From the NCBI GenBank assembly GCA_037783415.1, contig JAZGTN010000217.1, positions 434,001 to 498,000 of the forward strand: a stretch of 64,000 nucleotides of DNA. Direction: 5' to 3'. Both the position numbers and the translations under genes were made by a program. Of this stretch, positions 8,843-21,082 are shown in pieces; positions within the stretch are counted from its first letter, which is position 1; each line of letters starts with the position of its first letter. The DNA comes from Leptasterias polaris. Taxonomy: Eukaryota; Echinodermata; Asteroidea; Forcipulatida; Asteriidae. Under the pieces are notes generated by a model. That model saw only the letters and a program-made list of their open reading frames with translations, was not told the DNA's origin and made no database searches.

Positions 8843-9438
8843 AATAACACGTGGCTTTTGTTAATATTTATGGACAACATTGTCTGCCATCATTAGCATA
8901 TTTCAAAACATTATGCAGCGAGTCATTACTGATGGAAAATAAGTTCCTTTCTCTCCCCGAACACATCGCTAAGAGGCCAATCAATGAAGCTGAACAACAT
9001 TCGCACAAGGACCAAACTAGACATTTTGGAACGTACCCCAGAAAAGAAAACACACGAAAAATGTTCTTTTACCCCAAAACCGACTTGCTGCCTTTTTCGC
9101 GAAGCACTTTATGACCAAGTGACCAATTAGAGAACAAGTGACCAACTTACAAAGCGAACACGTGTCCAGGTGATGAAGTGACAAAGTAGTAAGTGACCAG
9201 CGGCATAGCGACCAAGTGACCGGATGATCAAGTGCACAACACTAGCTAGTGAAGGTGATAAATTGACCCAGTGATCATGATGACAGTGATCGACCGAATG
9301 GACCAAGTTAAAGTAACCAAGTAAAAGCTTACACTAACAAGAACAACTCACCCGTCGTAAATGTTATGAAAAAAATAAAGAGTTTGACACAATTTGTAAT
9401 GCTTAAAAATTATATCTCTCTCTGTTTTGACTATTAAC

Positions 9439-9444
9439 AAAAAA
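9439..9444 (-). terminator. Pol III T6 terminator (example copy)
   Basis: Six A on the + strand (T6 on the transcribed-sense strand) directly follow nucleotide 118 of the 5S gene. Pol III ends in T runs of four or more, so the RNA is expected to end in two or three U at about 120 nt. The same run follows every full copy except 46808-47375 boundary copy 47376 (T5) and copy 55342 (interrupted). Confidence 0.9.
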
Positions 9445-9562
9445 GCCTACGACACCCGGTATTCCCAGGCGGTCTCCCATCCAAGTACTGACCGGGCCCG
9501 ACGCTGCTTAACTTCGGTGATCGGACGAGAACCGGTGTATTCAACGTAGTATGGTCGTAGGC
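9445..9562 (-). rRNA. 5S ribosomal RNA (reference copy)
   Basis: 118-nt core beginning GCCTACGACCATACTACGTT on the - strand and ending GGGTGTCGTAGGC; with the first U residues of the terminator it makes the usual 120-nt 5S rRNA of the large ribosomal subunit. Nucleotides 1-9 pair with 110-118 to form helix I. It contains the full internal promoter: A box (50-64), intermediate element (67-72) and C box (80-97, TGGATGGGAGACCGCCTG). The sequence is the canonical animal type, and this is the first intact copy from the left. It is the consensus to which the other copies here are compared. L spacer upstream. Confidence 0.98.
9466..9513 (-). promoter_or_regulatory. 5S internal control region (example copy)
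   Basis: A box at 9499-9513, intermediate element at 9491-9496 and C box at 9466-9483. In animals TFIIIA binds here, then recruits TFIIIC and TFIIIB. The region is intact in the great majority of copies; altered ones are noted individually. Confidence 0.9.
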
Positions 9563-9592
9563 AATAACACGTGGCTTTTGTTAATATTTATG
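9563..9592 (-). promoter_or_regulatory. 5S upstream element: CACGTG plus TATA-like (example copy)
   Basis: Counting from the 5S start, CACGTG occupies -6 to -11 (9568-9573) and TAAATATT occupies -21 to -28 (9583-9590). Both are present unchanged in L, M and S spacers, apart from one T-to-G change in the TATA-like part upstream of copy 61032. A TATA-like box near -25 is known for 5S genes of several invertebrates; the E-box is noted here from the sequence alone. Confidence 0.6.
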
Positions 9593-9830
9593 GACAACAT
9601 TGTCTGCCATCATTAGCATATTTCAAAACATTATGCAGCGAGTCATTACTGATGGAAAATAAGTTCCTTTCTCTCCCCGAACACATCGCTAAGAGGCCAA
9701 TCAATGAAGCTGAACAACATTCGCACAAGGACCAAACTAGACATTTTGGAACGTACCCCAGAAAAGAAAACACACGAAAAATGTTCTTTTACCCCAAAAC
9801 CGACTTGCTGCCTTTTTCGCGAAGCACTTT

Positions 9831-9960
9831 ATGACCAAGTGACCAATTAGAGAACAAGTGACCAACTTACAAAGTGAACACGTGTCCAGGTGATGAAGTG
9901 ACAAAGTAGTAAGTGACCAGCGGCATAGCGACCAAGTGACCGGATGATCAAGTGCACAAC
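9831..9960. repeat. Degenerate AAGTGACC-type short repeat in the spacer (example copy)
   Basis: The motif (c)aagtgacc and near forms recur about ten times in 130 bp (ccaagtgacc, acaagtgacc, gaagtgacaa, gtaagtgacc, ccaagtgacc, atcaagtgcac). A second CACGTG lies inside, at 9879-9884. It is present in every spacer type. It is probably a decayed simple repeat. Confidence 0.6.
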
Positions 9961-10164
9961 ACTAGCTAGTGAAGGTGATAAATTGACCCAGTGATCATGA
10001 TGACAGTGATCGACCGAATGGACCAAGTTAAAGTAACCAAGTAAAAGCTTACACTAACAAGAACAACTCACCCGTCGTAAATGTTATGAAAAAAATAAAG
10101 AGTTTGACACAATTTGTAATGCTTAAAAATTATATCTCTCTCTGTTTTGACTATTAACAAAAAA

Positions 10165-10282
10165 GCCTACGACACCCGGTATTCCCAGGCGGTCTCCCAT
10201 CCAAGTACTGACCGGGCCCGACGCTGCTTAACTTCGGTGATCGGACGAGAACCGGTGTATTCAACGTAGTATGGTCGTAGGC
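10165..10282 (-). rRNA. 5S ribosomal RNA
   Basis: Consensus sequence; L spacer upstream. Confidence 0.97.
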
Positions 10283-10884
10283 AATAACACGTGGCTTTTG
10301 TTAATATTTATGGACAACATTGTCTGCCATCATTAGCATATTTCAAAACATTATGCAGCGAGTCATTACTGATGGAAAATAAGTTCCTTTCTCTCCCCGA
10401 ACACATCGCTAAGAGGCCAATCAATGAAGCTGAACAACATTCGCACAAGGACCAAACTAGACATTTTGGAACGTACCCCAGAAAAGAAAACACACGAAAA
10501 ATGTTCTTTTACCCCAAAACCGACTTGCTGCCTTTTTCGCGAAGCACTTTATGACCAAGTGACCAATTAGAGAACAAGTGACCAACTTACAAAGTGAACA
10601 CGTGTCCAGGTGATGAAGTGACAAAGTAGTAAGTGACCAGCGGCATAGCGACCAAGTGACCGGATGATCAAGTGCACAACACTAGCTAGTGAAGGTGATA
10701 AATTGACCCAGTGATCATGATGACAGTGATCGACCGAATGGACCAAGTTAAAGTAACCAAGTAAAAGCTTACACTAACAAGAACAACTCACCCGTCGTAA
10801 ATGTTATGAAAAAAATAAAGAGTTTGACACAATTTGTAATGCTTAAAAATTATATCTCTCTCTGTTTTGACTATTAACAAAAAA

Positions 10885-11002
10885 GCCTACGACTCCCGGT
10901 ATTCCCAGGCGGTCTCCCATCCAAGTACTGACCGGGCCCGACGCTGCTTAACTTCGGTGATCGGACGAGAACCGGTGTATTCAACGTAGTATGGTCGTAG
11001 GC
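10885..11002 (-). rRNA. 5S ribosomal RNA, U109A variant
   Basis: U109 reads A (+ strand T at 10894), next to helix I; also seen in copies 13045 and 14485. Internal promoter intact. Confidence 0.96.
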
Positions 11003-11604
11003 AATAACACGTGGCTTTTGTTAATATTTATGGACAACATTGTCTGCCATCATTAGCATATTTCAAAACATTATGCAGCGAGTCATTACTGATGGAAAAT
11101 AAGTTCCTTTCTCTCCCCGAACACATCGCTAAGAGGCCAATCAATGAAGCTGAACAACATTCGCACAAGGACCAAACTAGACATTTTGGAACGTACCCCA
11201 GAAAAGAAAACACACGAAAAATGTTCTTTTACCCCAAAACCGACTTGCTGCCTTTTTCGCGAAGCACTTTATGACCAAGTGACCAATTAGAGAACAAGTG
11301 ACCAACTTACAAAGTGAACACGTGTCCAGGTGATGAAGTGACAAAGTAGTAAGTGACCAGCGGCATAGCGACCAAGTGACCGGATGATCAAGTGCACAAC
11401 ACTAGCTAGTGAAGGTGATAAATTGACCCAGTGATCATGATGACAGTGATCGACCGAATGGACCAAGTTAAAGTAACCAAGTAAAAGCTTACACTAACAA
11501 GAACAACTCACCCGTCGTAAATGTTATGAAAAAAATAAAGAGTTTGACACAATTTGTAATGCTTAAAAATTATATCTCTCTCTGTTTTGACTATTAACAA
11601 AAAA

Positions 11605-11722
11605 GCCTACGACACCCGGTATTCCCAGGCGGTCTCCCATCCAAGTACTGACCGGGCCCGACGCTGCTTAACTTCGGTGATCGGACGAGAACCGGTGTAT
11701 TCAACGTAGTATGGTCGTAGGC
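11605..11722 (-). rRNA. 5S ribosomal RNA
   Basis: Consensus; its upstream L spacer carries the gttctttG variant shared with the unit of copy 15205. Confidence 0.97.
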
Positions 11723-12324
11723 AATAACACGTGGCTTTTGTTAATATTTATGGACAACATTGTCTGCCATCATTAGCATATTTCAAAACATTATGCAGCG
11801 AGTCATTACTGATGGAAAATAAGTTCCTTTCTCTCCCCGAACACATCGCTAAGAGGCCAATCAATGAAGCTGAACAACATTCGCACAAGGACCAAACTAG
11901 ACATTTTGGAACGTACCCCAGAAAAGAAAACACACGAAAAATGTTCTTTGACCCCAAAACCGACTTGCTGCCTTTTTCGCGAAGCACTTTATGACCAAGT
12001 GACCAATTAGAGAACAAGTGACCAACTTACAAAGTGAACACGTGTCCAGGTGATGAAGTGACAAAGTAGTAAGTGACCAGCGGCATAGCGACCAAGTGAC
12101 CGGATGATCAAGTGCACAACACTAGCTAGTGAAGGTGATAAATTGACCCAGTGATCATGATGACAGTGATCGACCGAATGGACCAAGTTAAAGTAACCAA
12201 GTAAAAGCTTACACTAACAAGAACAACTCACCCGTCGTAAATGTTATGAAAAAAATAAAGAGTTTGACACAATTTGTAATGCTTAAAAATTATATCTCTC
12301 TCTGTTTTGACTATTAACAAAAAA

Positions 12325-12442
12325 GCCTACGACACCCGGTATTCCCAGGCGGTCTCCCATCCAAGTACTGACCGGGCCCGACGCTGCTTAACTTCGGTGA
12401 TCGGACGAGAACCGGTGTATTCAACGTAGTATGGTCGTAGGC
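12325..12442 (-). rRNA. 5S ribosomal RNA
   Basis: Consensus; L spacer upstream. Confidence 0.97.
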
Positions 12443-13044
12443 AATAACACGTGGCTTTTGTTAATATTTATGGACAACATTGTCTGCCATCATTAGCATA
12501 TTTCAAAACATTATGCAGCGAGTCATTACTGATGGAAAATAAGTTCCTTTCTCTCCCCGAACACATCGCTAAGAGGCCAATCAATGAAGCTGAACAACAT
12601 TCGCACAAGGACCAAACTAGACATTTTGGAACGTACCCCAGAAAAGAAAACACACGAAAAATGTTCTTTTACCCCAAAACCGACTTGCTGCCTTTTTCGC
12701 GAAGCACTTTATGACCAAGTGACCAATTAGAGAACAAGTGACCAACTTACAAAGTGAACACGTGTCCAGGTGATGAAGTGACAAAGTAGTAAGTGACCAG
12801 CGGCATAGCGACCAAGTGACCGGATGATCAAGTGCACAACACTAGCTAGTGAAGGTGATAAATTGACCCAGTGATCATGATGACAGTGATCGACCGAATG
12901 GACCAAGTTAAAGTAACCAAGTAAAAGCTTACACTAACAAGAACAACTCACCCGTCGTAAATGTTATGAAAAAAATAAAGAGTTTGACACAATTTGTAAT
13001 GCTTAAAAATTATATCTCTCTCTGTTTTGACTATTAACAAAAAA

Positions 13045-13162
13045 GCCTACGACTCCCGGTATTCCCAGGCGGTCTCCCATCCAAGTACTGACCGGGCCCG
13101 ACGCTGCTTAACTTCGGTGATCGGACGAGAACCGGTGTATTCAACGTAGTATGGTCGTAGGC
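13045..13162 (-). rRNA. 5S ribosomal RNA, U109A variant
   Basis: U109A as in copy 10885, three units away; L spacer upstream. Confidence 0.96.
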
Positions 13163-13764
13163 AATAACACGTGGCTTTTGTTAATATTTATGGACAACAT
13201 TGTCTGCCATCATTAGCATATTTCAAAACATTATGCAGCGAGTCATTACTGATGGAAAATAAGTTCCTTTCTCTCCCCGAACACATCGCTAAGAGGCCAA
13301 TCAATGAAGCTGAACAACATTCGCACAAGGACCAAACTAGACATTTTGGAACGTACCCCAGAAAAGAAAACACACGAAAAATGTTCTTTTACCCCAAAAC
13401 CGACTTGCTGCCTTTTTCGCGAAGCACTTTATGACCAAGTGACCAATTAGAGAACAAGTGACCAACTTACAAAGTGAACACGTGTCCAGGTGATGAAGTG
13501 ACAAAGTAGTAAGTGACCAGCGGCATAGCGACCAAGTGACCGGATGATCAAGTGCACAACACTAGCTAGTGAAGGTGATAAATTGACCCAGTGATCATGA
13601 TGACAGTGATCGACCGAATGGACCAAGTTAAAGTAACCAAGTAAAAGCTTACACTAACAAGAACAACTCACCCGTCGTAAATGTTATGAAAAAAATAAAG
13701 AGTTTGACACAATTTGTAATGCTTAAAAATTATATCTCTCTCTGTTTTGACTATTAACAAAAAA

Positions 13765-13882
13765 GCCTACGACACCCGGTATTCCCAGGCGGTCTCCCAT
13801 CCAAGTACTGACCGGGCCCGACGCTGCTTAACTTCGGTGATCGGACGAGAACCGGTGTATTCAACGTAGTATGGTCGTAGGC
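13765..13882 (-). rRNA. 5S ribosomal RNA
   Basis: Consensus; L spacer upstream. Confidence 0.97.
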
Positions 13883-14484
13883 AATAACACGTGGCTTTTG
13901 TTAATATTTATGGACAACATTGTCTGCCATCATTAGCATATTTCAAAACATTATGCAGCGAGTCATTACTGATGGAAAATAAGTTCCTTTCTCTCCCCGA
14001 ACACATCGCTAAGAGGCCAATCAATGAAGCTGAACAACATTCGCACAAGGACCAAACTAGACATTTTGGAACGTACCCCAGAAAAGAAAACACACGAAAA
14101 ATGTTCTTTTACCCCAAAACCGACTTGCTGCCTTTTTCGCGAAGCACTTTATGACCAAGTGACCAATTAGAGAACAAGTGACCAACTTACAAAGTGAACA
14201 CGTGTCCAGGTGATGAAGTGACAAAGTAGTAAGTGACCAGCGGCATAGCGACCAAGTGACCGGATGATCAAGTGCACAACACTAGCTAGTGAAGGTGATA
14301 AATTGACCCAGTGATCATGATGACAGTGATCGACCGAATGGACCAAGTTAAAGTAACCAAGTAAAAGCTTACACTAACAAGAACAACTCACCCGTCGTAA
14401 ATGTTATGAAAAAAATAAAGAGTTTGACACAATTTGTAATGCTTAAAAATTATATCTCTCTCTGTTTTGACTATTAACAAAAAA

Positions 14485-14602
14485 GCCTACGACTCCCGGT
14501 ATTCCCAGGCGGTCTCCCATCCAAGTACTGACCGGGCCCGACGCTGCTTAACTTCGGTGATCGGACGAGAACCGGTGTATTCAACGTAGTATGGTCGTAG
14601 GC
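14485..14602 (-). rRNA. 5S ribosomal RNA, U109A variant
   Basis: U109A; exactly five units (3,600 bp) from copy 10885, with the following unit also matching (see copy 15205). Confidence 0.96.
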
Positions 14603-15204
14603 AATAACACGTGGCTTTTGTTAATATTTATGGACAACATTGTCTGCCATCATTAGCATATTTCAAAACATTATGCAGCGAGTCATTACTGATGGAAAAT
14701 AAGTTCCTTTCTCTCCCCGAACACATCGCTAAGAGGCCAATCAATGAAGCTGAACAACATTCGCACAAGGACCAAACTAGACATTTTGGAACGTACCCCA
14801 GAAAAGAAAACACACGAAAAATGTTCTTTTACCCCAAAACCGACTTGCTGCCTTTTTCGCGAAGCACTTTATGACCAAGTGACCAATTAGAGAACAAGTG
14901 ACCAACTTACAAAGTGAACACGTGTCCAGGTGATGAAGTGACAAAGTAGTAAGTGACCAGCGGCATAGCGACCAAGTGACCGGATGATCAAGTGCACAAC
15001 ACTAGCTAGTGAAGGTGATAAATTGACCCAGTGATCATGATGACAGTGATCGACCGAATGGACCAAGTTAAAGTAACCAAGTAAAAGCTTACACTAACAA
15101 GAACAACTCACCCGTCGTAAATGTTATGAAAAAAATAAAGAGTTTGACACAATTTGTAATGCTTAAAAATTATATCTCTCTCTGTTTTGACTATTAACAA
15201 AAAA

Positions 15205-15322
15205 GCCTACGACACCCGGTATTCCCAGGCGGTCTCCCATCCAAGTACTGACCGGGCCCGACGCTGCTTAACTTCGGTGATCGGACGAGAACCGGTGTAT
15301 TCAACGTAGTATGGTCGTAGGC
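15205..15322 (-). rRNA. 5S ribosomal RNA
   Basis: Consensus; upstream L spacer has the gttctttG variant, as in the unit 3,600 bp to the left. Confidence 0.97.
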
Positions 15323-15924
15323 AATAACACGTGGCTTTTGTTAATATTTATGGACAACATTGTCTGCCATCATTAGCATATTTCAAAACATTATGCAGCG
15401 AGTCATTACTGATGGAAAATAAGTTCCTTTCTCTCCCCGAACACATCGCTAAGAGGCCAATCAATGAAGCTGAACAACATTCGCACAAGGACCAAACTAG
15501 ACATTTTGGAACGTACCCCAGAAAAGAAAACACACGAAAAATGTTCTTTGACCCCAAAACCGACTTGCTGCCTTTTTCGCGAAGCACTTTATGACCAAGT
15601 GACCAATTAGAGAACAAGTGACCAACTTACAAAGTGAACACGTGTCCAGGTGATGAAGTGACAAAGTAGTAAGTGACCAGCGGCATAGCGACCAAGTGAC
15701 CGGATGATCAAGTGCACAACACTAGCTAGTGAAGGTGATAAATTGACCCAGTGATCATGATGACAGTGATCGACCGAATGGACCAAGTTAAAGTAACCAA
15801 GTAAAAGCTTACACTAACAAGAACAACTCACCCGTCGTAAATGTTATGAAAAAAATAAAGAGTTTGACACAATTTGTAATGCTTAAAAATTATATCTCTC
15901 TCTGTTTTGACTATTAACAAAAAA

Positions 15925-16042
15925 GCCTACGACACCCGGTATTCCCAGGCGGTCTCCCATCCAAGTACTGACCGGGCCCGACGCTGCTTAACTTCGGTGA
16001 TCGGACGAGAACCGGTGTATTCAACGTAGTATGGTCGTAGGC
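15925..16042 (-). rRNA. 5S ribosomal RNA
   Basis: Consensus; L spacer upstream. Confidence 0.97.
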
Positions 16043-16644
16043 AATAACACGTGGCTTTTGTTAATATTTATGGACAACATTGTCTGCCATCATTAGCATA
16101 TTTCAAAACATTATGCAGCGAGTCATTACTGATGGAAAATAAGTTCCTTTCTCTCCCCGAACACATCGCTAAGAGGCCAATCAATGAAGCTGAACAACAT
16201 TCGCACAAGGACCAAACTAGACATTTTGGAACGTACCCCAGAAAAGAAAACACACGAAAAATGTTCTTTTACCCCAAAACCGACTTGCTGCCTTTTTCGC
16301 GAAGCACTTTATGACCAAGTGACCAATTAGAGAACAAGTGACCAACTTACAAAGTGAACACGTGTCCAGGTGATGAAGTGACAAAGTAGTAAGTGACCAG
16401 CGGCATAGCGACCAAGTGACCGGATGATCAAGTGCACAACACTAGCTAGTGAAGGTGATAAATTGACCCAGTGATCATGATGACAGTGATCGACCGAATG
16501 GACCAAGTTAAAGTAACCAAGTAAAAGCTTACACTAACAAGAACAACTCACCCGTCGTAAATGTTATGAAAAAAATAAAGAGTTTGACACAATTTGTAAT
16601 GCTTAAAAATTATATCTCTCTCTGTTTTGACTATTAACAAAAAA

Positions 16645-16762
16645 GCCTACGACACCCGGTATTCCCAGGCGGTCTCCCATCCAAGTACTGACCGGGCCCG
16701 ACGCTGCTTAACTTCGGTGATCGGACGAGAACCGGTGTATTCAACGTAGTATGGTCGTAGGC
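16645..16762 (-). rRNA. 5S ribosomal RNA
   Basis: Consensus; L spacer upstream. Confidence 0.97.
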
Positions 16763-17364
16763 AATAACACGTGGCTTTTGTTAATATTTATGGACAACAT
16801 TGTCTGCCATCATTAGCATATTTCAAAACATTATGCAGCGAGTCATTACTGATGGAAAATAAGTTCCTTTCTCTCCCCGAACACATCGCTAAGAGGCCAA
16901 TCAATGAAGCTGAACAACATTCGCACAAGGACCAAACTAGACATTTTGGAACGTACCCCAGAAAAGAAAACACACGAAAAATGTTCTTTTACCCCAAAAC
17001 CGACTTGCTGCCTTTTTCGCGAAGCACTTTATGACCAAGTGACCAATTAGAGAACAAGTGACCAACTTACAAAGTGAACACGTGTCCAGGTGATGAAGTG
17101 ACAAAGTAGTAAGTGACCAGCGGCATAGCGACCAAGTGACCGGATGATCAAGTGCACAACACTAGCTAGTGAAGGTGATAAATTGACCCAGTGATCATGA
17201 TGACAGTGATCGACCGAATGGACCAAGTTAAAGTAACCAAGTAAAAGCTTACACTAACAAGAACAACTCACCCGTCGTAAATGTTATGAAAAAAATAAAG
17301 AGTTTGACACAATTTGTAATGCTTAAAAATTATATCTCTCTCTGTTTTGACTATTAACAAAAAA

Positions 17365-17482
17365 GCCTACGACACCCGGTATTCCCAGGCGGTCTCCCAT
17401 CCAAGTACTGACCGGGCCCGACGCTGCTTAACTTCGGTGATCGGACGAGAACCGGTGTATTCAACGTAGTATGGTCGTAGGC
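17365..17482 (-). rRNA. 5S ribosomal RNA
   Basis: Consensus; upstream L spacer has a private T-to-C at 17590 and the gcttaaaaaa variant. Confidence 0.97.
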
Positions 17483-18084
17483 AATAACACGTGGCTTTTG
17501 TTAATATTTATGGACAACATTGTCTGCCATCATTAGCATATTTCAAAACATTATGCAGCGAGTCATTACTGATGGAAAATAAGTTCCTTCCTCTCCCCGA
17601 ACACATCGCTAAGAGGCCAATCAATGAAGCTGAACAACATTCGCACAAGGACCAAACTAGACATTTTGGAACGTACCCCAGAAAAGAAAACACACGAAAA
17701 ATGTTCTTTTACCCCAAAACCGACTTGCTGCCTTTTTCGCGAAGCACTTTATGACCAAGTGACCAATTAGAGAACAAGTGACCAACTTACAAAGTGAACA
17801 CGTGTCCAGGTGATGAAGTGACAAAGTAGTAAGTGACCAGCGGCATAGCGACCAAGTGACCGGATGATCAAGTGCACAACACTAGCTAGTGAAGGTGATA
17901 AATTGACCCAGTGATCATGATGACAGTGATCGACCGAATGGACCAAGTTAAAGTAACCAAGTAAAAGCTTACACTAACAAGAACAACTCACCCGTCGTAA
18001 ATGTTATGAAAAAAATAAAGAGTTTGACACAATTTGTAATGCTTAAAAAATATATCTCTCTCTGTTTTGACTATTAACAAAAAA

Positions 18085-18202
18085 GCCTACGACACCCGGT
18101 ATTCCCAGGCGGTCTCCCATCCAAGTACTGACCGGGCCCGACGCTGCTTAACTTCGGTGATCGGACGAGAACCGGTGTATTCAACGTAGTATGGTCGTAG
18201 GC
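18085..18202 (-). rRNA. 5S ribosomal RNA
   Basis: Consensus; upstream L spacer has the gctGagagg variant shared with the next unit. Confidence 0.97.
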
Positions 18203-18804
18203 AATAACACGTGGCTTTTGTTAATATTTATGGACAACATTGTCTGCCATCATTAGCATATTTCAAAACATTATGCAGCGAGTCATTACTGATGGAAAAT
18301 AAGTTCCTTTCTCTCCCCGAACACATCGCTGAGAGGCCAATCAATGAAGCTGAACAACATTCGCACAAGGACCAAACTAGACATTTTGGAACGTACCCCA
18401 GAAAAGAAAACACACGAAAAATGTTCTTTTACCCCAAAACCGACTTGCTGCCTTTTTCGCGAAGCACTTTATGACCAAGTGACCAATTAGAGAACAAGTG
18501 ACCAACTTACAAAGTGAACACGTGTCCAGGTGATGAAGTGACAAAGTAGTAAGTGACCAGCGGCATAGCGACCAAGTGACCGGATGATCAAGTGCACAAC
18601 ACTAGCTAGTGAAGGTGATAAATTGACCCAGTGATCATGATGACAGTGATCGACCGAATGGACCAAGTTAAAGTAACCAAGTAAAAGCTTACACTAACAA
18701 GAACAACTCACCCGTCGTAAATGTTATGAAAAAAATAAAGAGTTTGACACAATTTGTAATGCTTAAAAATTATATCTCTCTCTGTTTTGACTATTAACAA
18801 AAAA

Positions 18805-18922
18805 GCCTACGACACCCGGTATTCCCAGGCGGTCTCCCATCCAAGTACTGACCGGGCCCGACGCTGCTTAACTTCGGTGATCGGACGAGAACCGGTGTAT
18901 TCAACGTAGTATGGTCGTAGGC
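18805..18922 (-). rRNA. 5S ribosomal RNA
   Basis: Consensus; upstream L spacer combines gctGagagg with gcttaaaaaa, a mosaic of its two left neighbours. Confidence 0.97.
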
Positions 18923-19524
18923 AATAACACGTGGCTTTTGTTAATATTTATGGACAACATTGTCTGCCATCATTAGCATATTTCAAAACATTATGCAGCG
19001 AGTCATTACTGATGGAAAATAAGTTCCTTTCTCTCCCCGAACACATCGCTGAGAGGCCAATCAATGAAGCTGAACAACATTCGCACAAGGACCAAACTAG
19101 ACATTTTGGAACGTACCCCAGAAAAGAAAACACACGAAAAATGTTCTTTTACCCCAAAACCGACTTGCTGCCTTTTTCGCGAAGCACTTTATGACCAAGT
19201 GACCAATTAGAGAACAAGTGACCAACTTACAAAGTGAACACGTGTCCAGGTGATGAAGTGACAAAGTAGTAAGTGACCAGCGGCATAGCGACCAAGTGAC
19301 CGGATGATCAAGTGCACAACACTAGCTAGTGAAGGTGATAAATTGACCCAGTGATCATGATGACAGTGATCGACCGAATGGACCAAGTTAAAGTAACCAA
19401 GTAAAAGCTTACACTAACAAGAACAACTCACCCGTCGTAAATGTTATGAAAAAAATAAAGAGTTTGACACAATTTGTAATGCTTAAAAAATATATCTCTC
19501 TCTGTTTTGACTATTAACAAAAAA

Positions 19525-19642
19525 GCCTACGACACCCGGTATTCCCAGGCGGTCTCCCATCCAAGTACTGACCGGGCCCGACGCTGCTTAACTTCGGTGA
19601 TCGGACGAGAACCGGTGTATTCAACGTAGTATGGTCGTAGGC
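19525..19642 (-). rRNA. 5S ribosomal RNA
   Basis: Consensus; L spacer upstream. Confidence 0.97.
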
Positions 19643-20244
19643 AATAACACGTGGCTTTTGTTAATATTTATGGACAACATTGTCTGCCATCATTAGCATA
19701 TTTCAAAACATTATGCAGCGAGTCATTACTGATGGAAAATAAGTTCCTTTCTCTCCCCGAACACATCGCTAAGAGGCCAATCAATGAAGCTGAACAACAT
19801 TCGCACAAGGACCAAACTAGACATTTTGGAACGTACCCCAGAAAAGAAAACACACGAAAAATGTTCTTTTACCCCAAAACCGACTTGCTGCCTTTTTCGC
19901 GAAGCACTTTATGACCAAGTGACCAATTAGAGAACAAGTGACCAACTTACAAAGTGAACACGTGTCCAGGTGATGAAGTGACAAAGTAGTAAGTGACCAG
20001 CGGCATAGCGACCAAGTGACCGGATGATCAAGTGCACAACACTAGCTAGTGAAGGTGATAAATTGACCCAGTGATCATGATGACAGTGATCGACCGAATG
20101 GACCAAGTTAAAGTAACCAAGTAAAAGCTTACACTAACAAGAACAACTCACCCGTCGTAAATGTTATGAAAAAAATAAAGAGTTTGACACAATTTGTAAT
20201 GCTTAAAAATTATATCTCTCTCTGTTTTGACTATTAACAAAAAA

Positions 20245-20362
20245 GCCTACGACACCCGGTATTCCCAGGCGGTCTCCCATCCAAGTACTGACCGGGCCCG
20301 ACGCTGCTTAACTTCGGTGATCGGACGAGAACCGGTGTATTCAACGTAGTATGGTCGTAGGC
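20245..20362 (-). rRNA. 5S ribosomal RNA
   Basis: Consensus; L spacer upstream. Confidence 0.97.
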
Positions 20363-20964
20363 AATAACACGTGGCTTTTGTTAATATTTATGGACAACAT
20401 TGTCTGCCATCATTAGCATATTTCAAAACATTATGCAGCGAGTCATTACTGATGGAAAATAAGTTCCTTTCTCTCCCCGAACACATCGCTAAGAGGCCAA
20501 TCAATGAAGCTGAACAACATTCGCACAAGGACCAAACTAGACATTTTGGAACGTACCCCAGAAAAGAAAACACACGAAAAATGTTCTTTTACCCCAAAAC
20601 CGACTTGCTGCCTTTTTCGCGAAGCACTTTATGACCAAGTGACCAATTAGAGAACAAGTGACCAACTTACAAAGTGAACACGTGTCCAGGTGATGAAGTG
20701 ACAAAGTAGTAAGTGACCAGCGGCATAGCGACCAAGTGACCGGATGATCAAGTGCACAACACTAGCTAGTGAAGGTGATAAATTGACCCAGTGATCATGA
20801 TGACAGTGATCGACCGAATGGACCAAGTTAAAGTAACCAAGTAAAAGCTTACACTAACAAGAACAACTCACCCGTCGTAAATGTTATGAAAAAAATAAAG
20901 AGTTTGACACAATTTGTAATGCTTAAAAATTATATCTCTCTCTGTTTTGACTATTAACAAAAAA

Positions 20965-21082
20965 GCCTACGACACCCGGTATTCCCAGGCGGTCTCCCAT
21001 CCAAGTACTGACCGGGCCCGACGCTGCTTAACTTCGGTGATCGGACGAGAACCGGTGTATTCAACGTAGTATGGTCGTAGGC
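20965..21082 (-). rRNA. 5S ribosomal RNA
   Basis: Consensus; L spacer upstream. Confidence 0.97.

Noticed and set aside
8843..9444. A second RNA gene in the spacer (snRNA or spliced leader linked to 5S)
   Set aside because: Read both strands of the L, M and S spacers for U1/U2/U6-like or spliced-leader motifs and found none.
9571..9834. An 87-residue open frame on the + strand repeated in every L spacer
   Set aside because: It begins with GTG, not ATG. Its copies differ by mostly amino-acid-changing substitutions (Y/D, S/P, K/E, M/I, H/R), it is broken in M/S spacers by the 123-bp deletion, and its conservation is that of the whole array.
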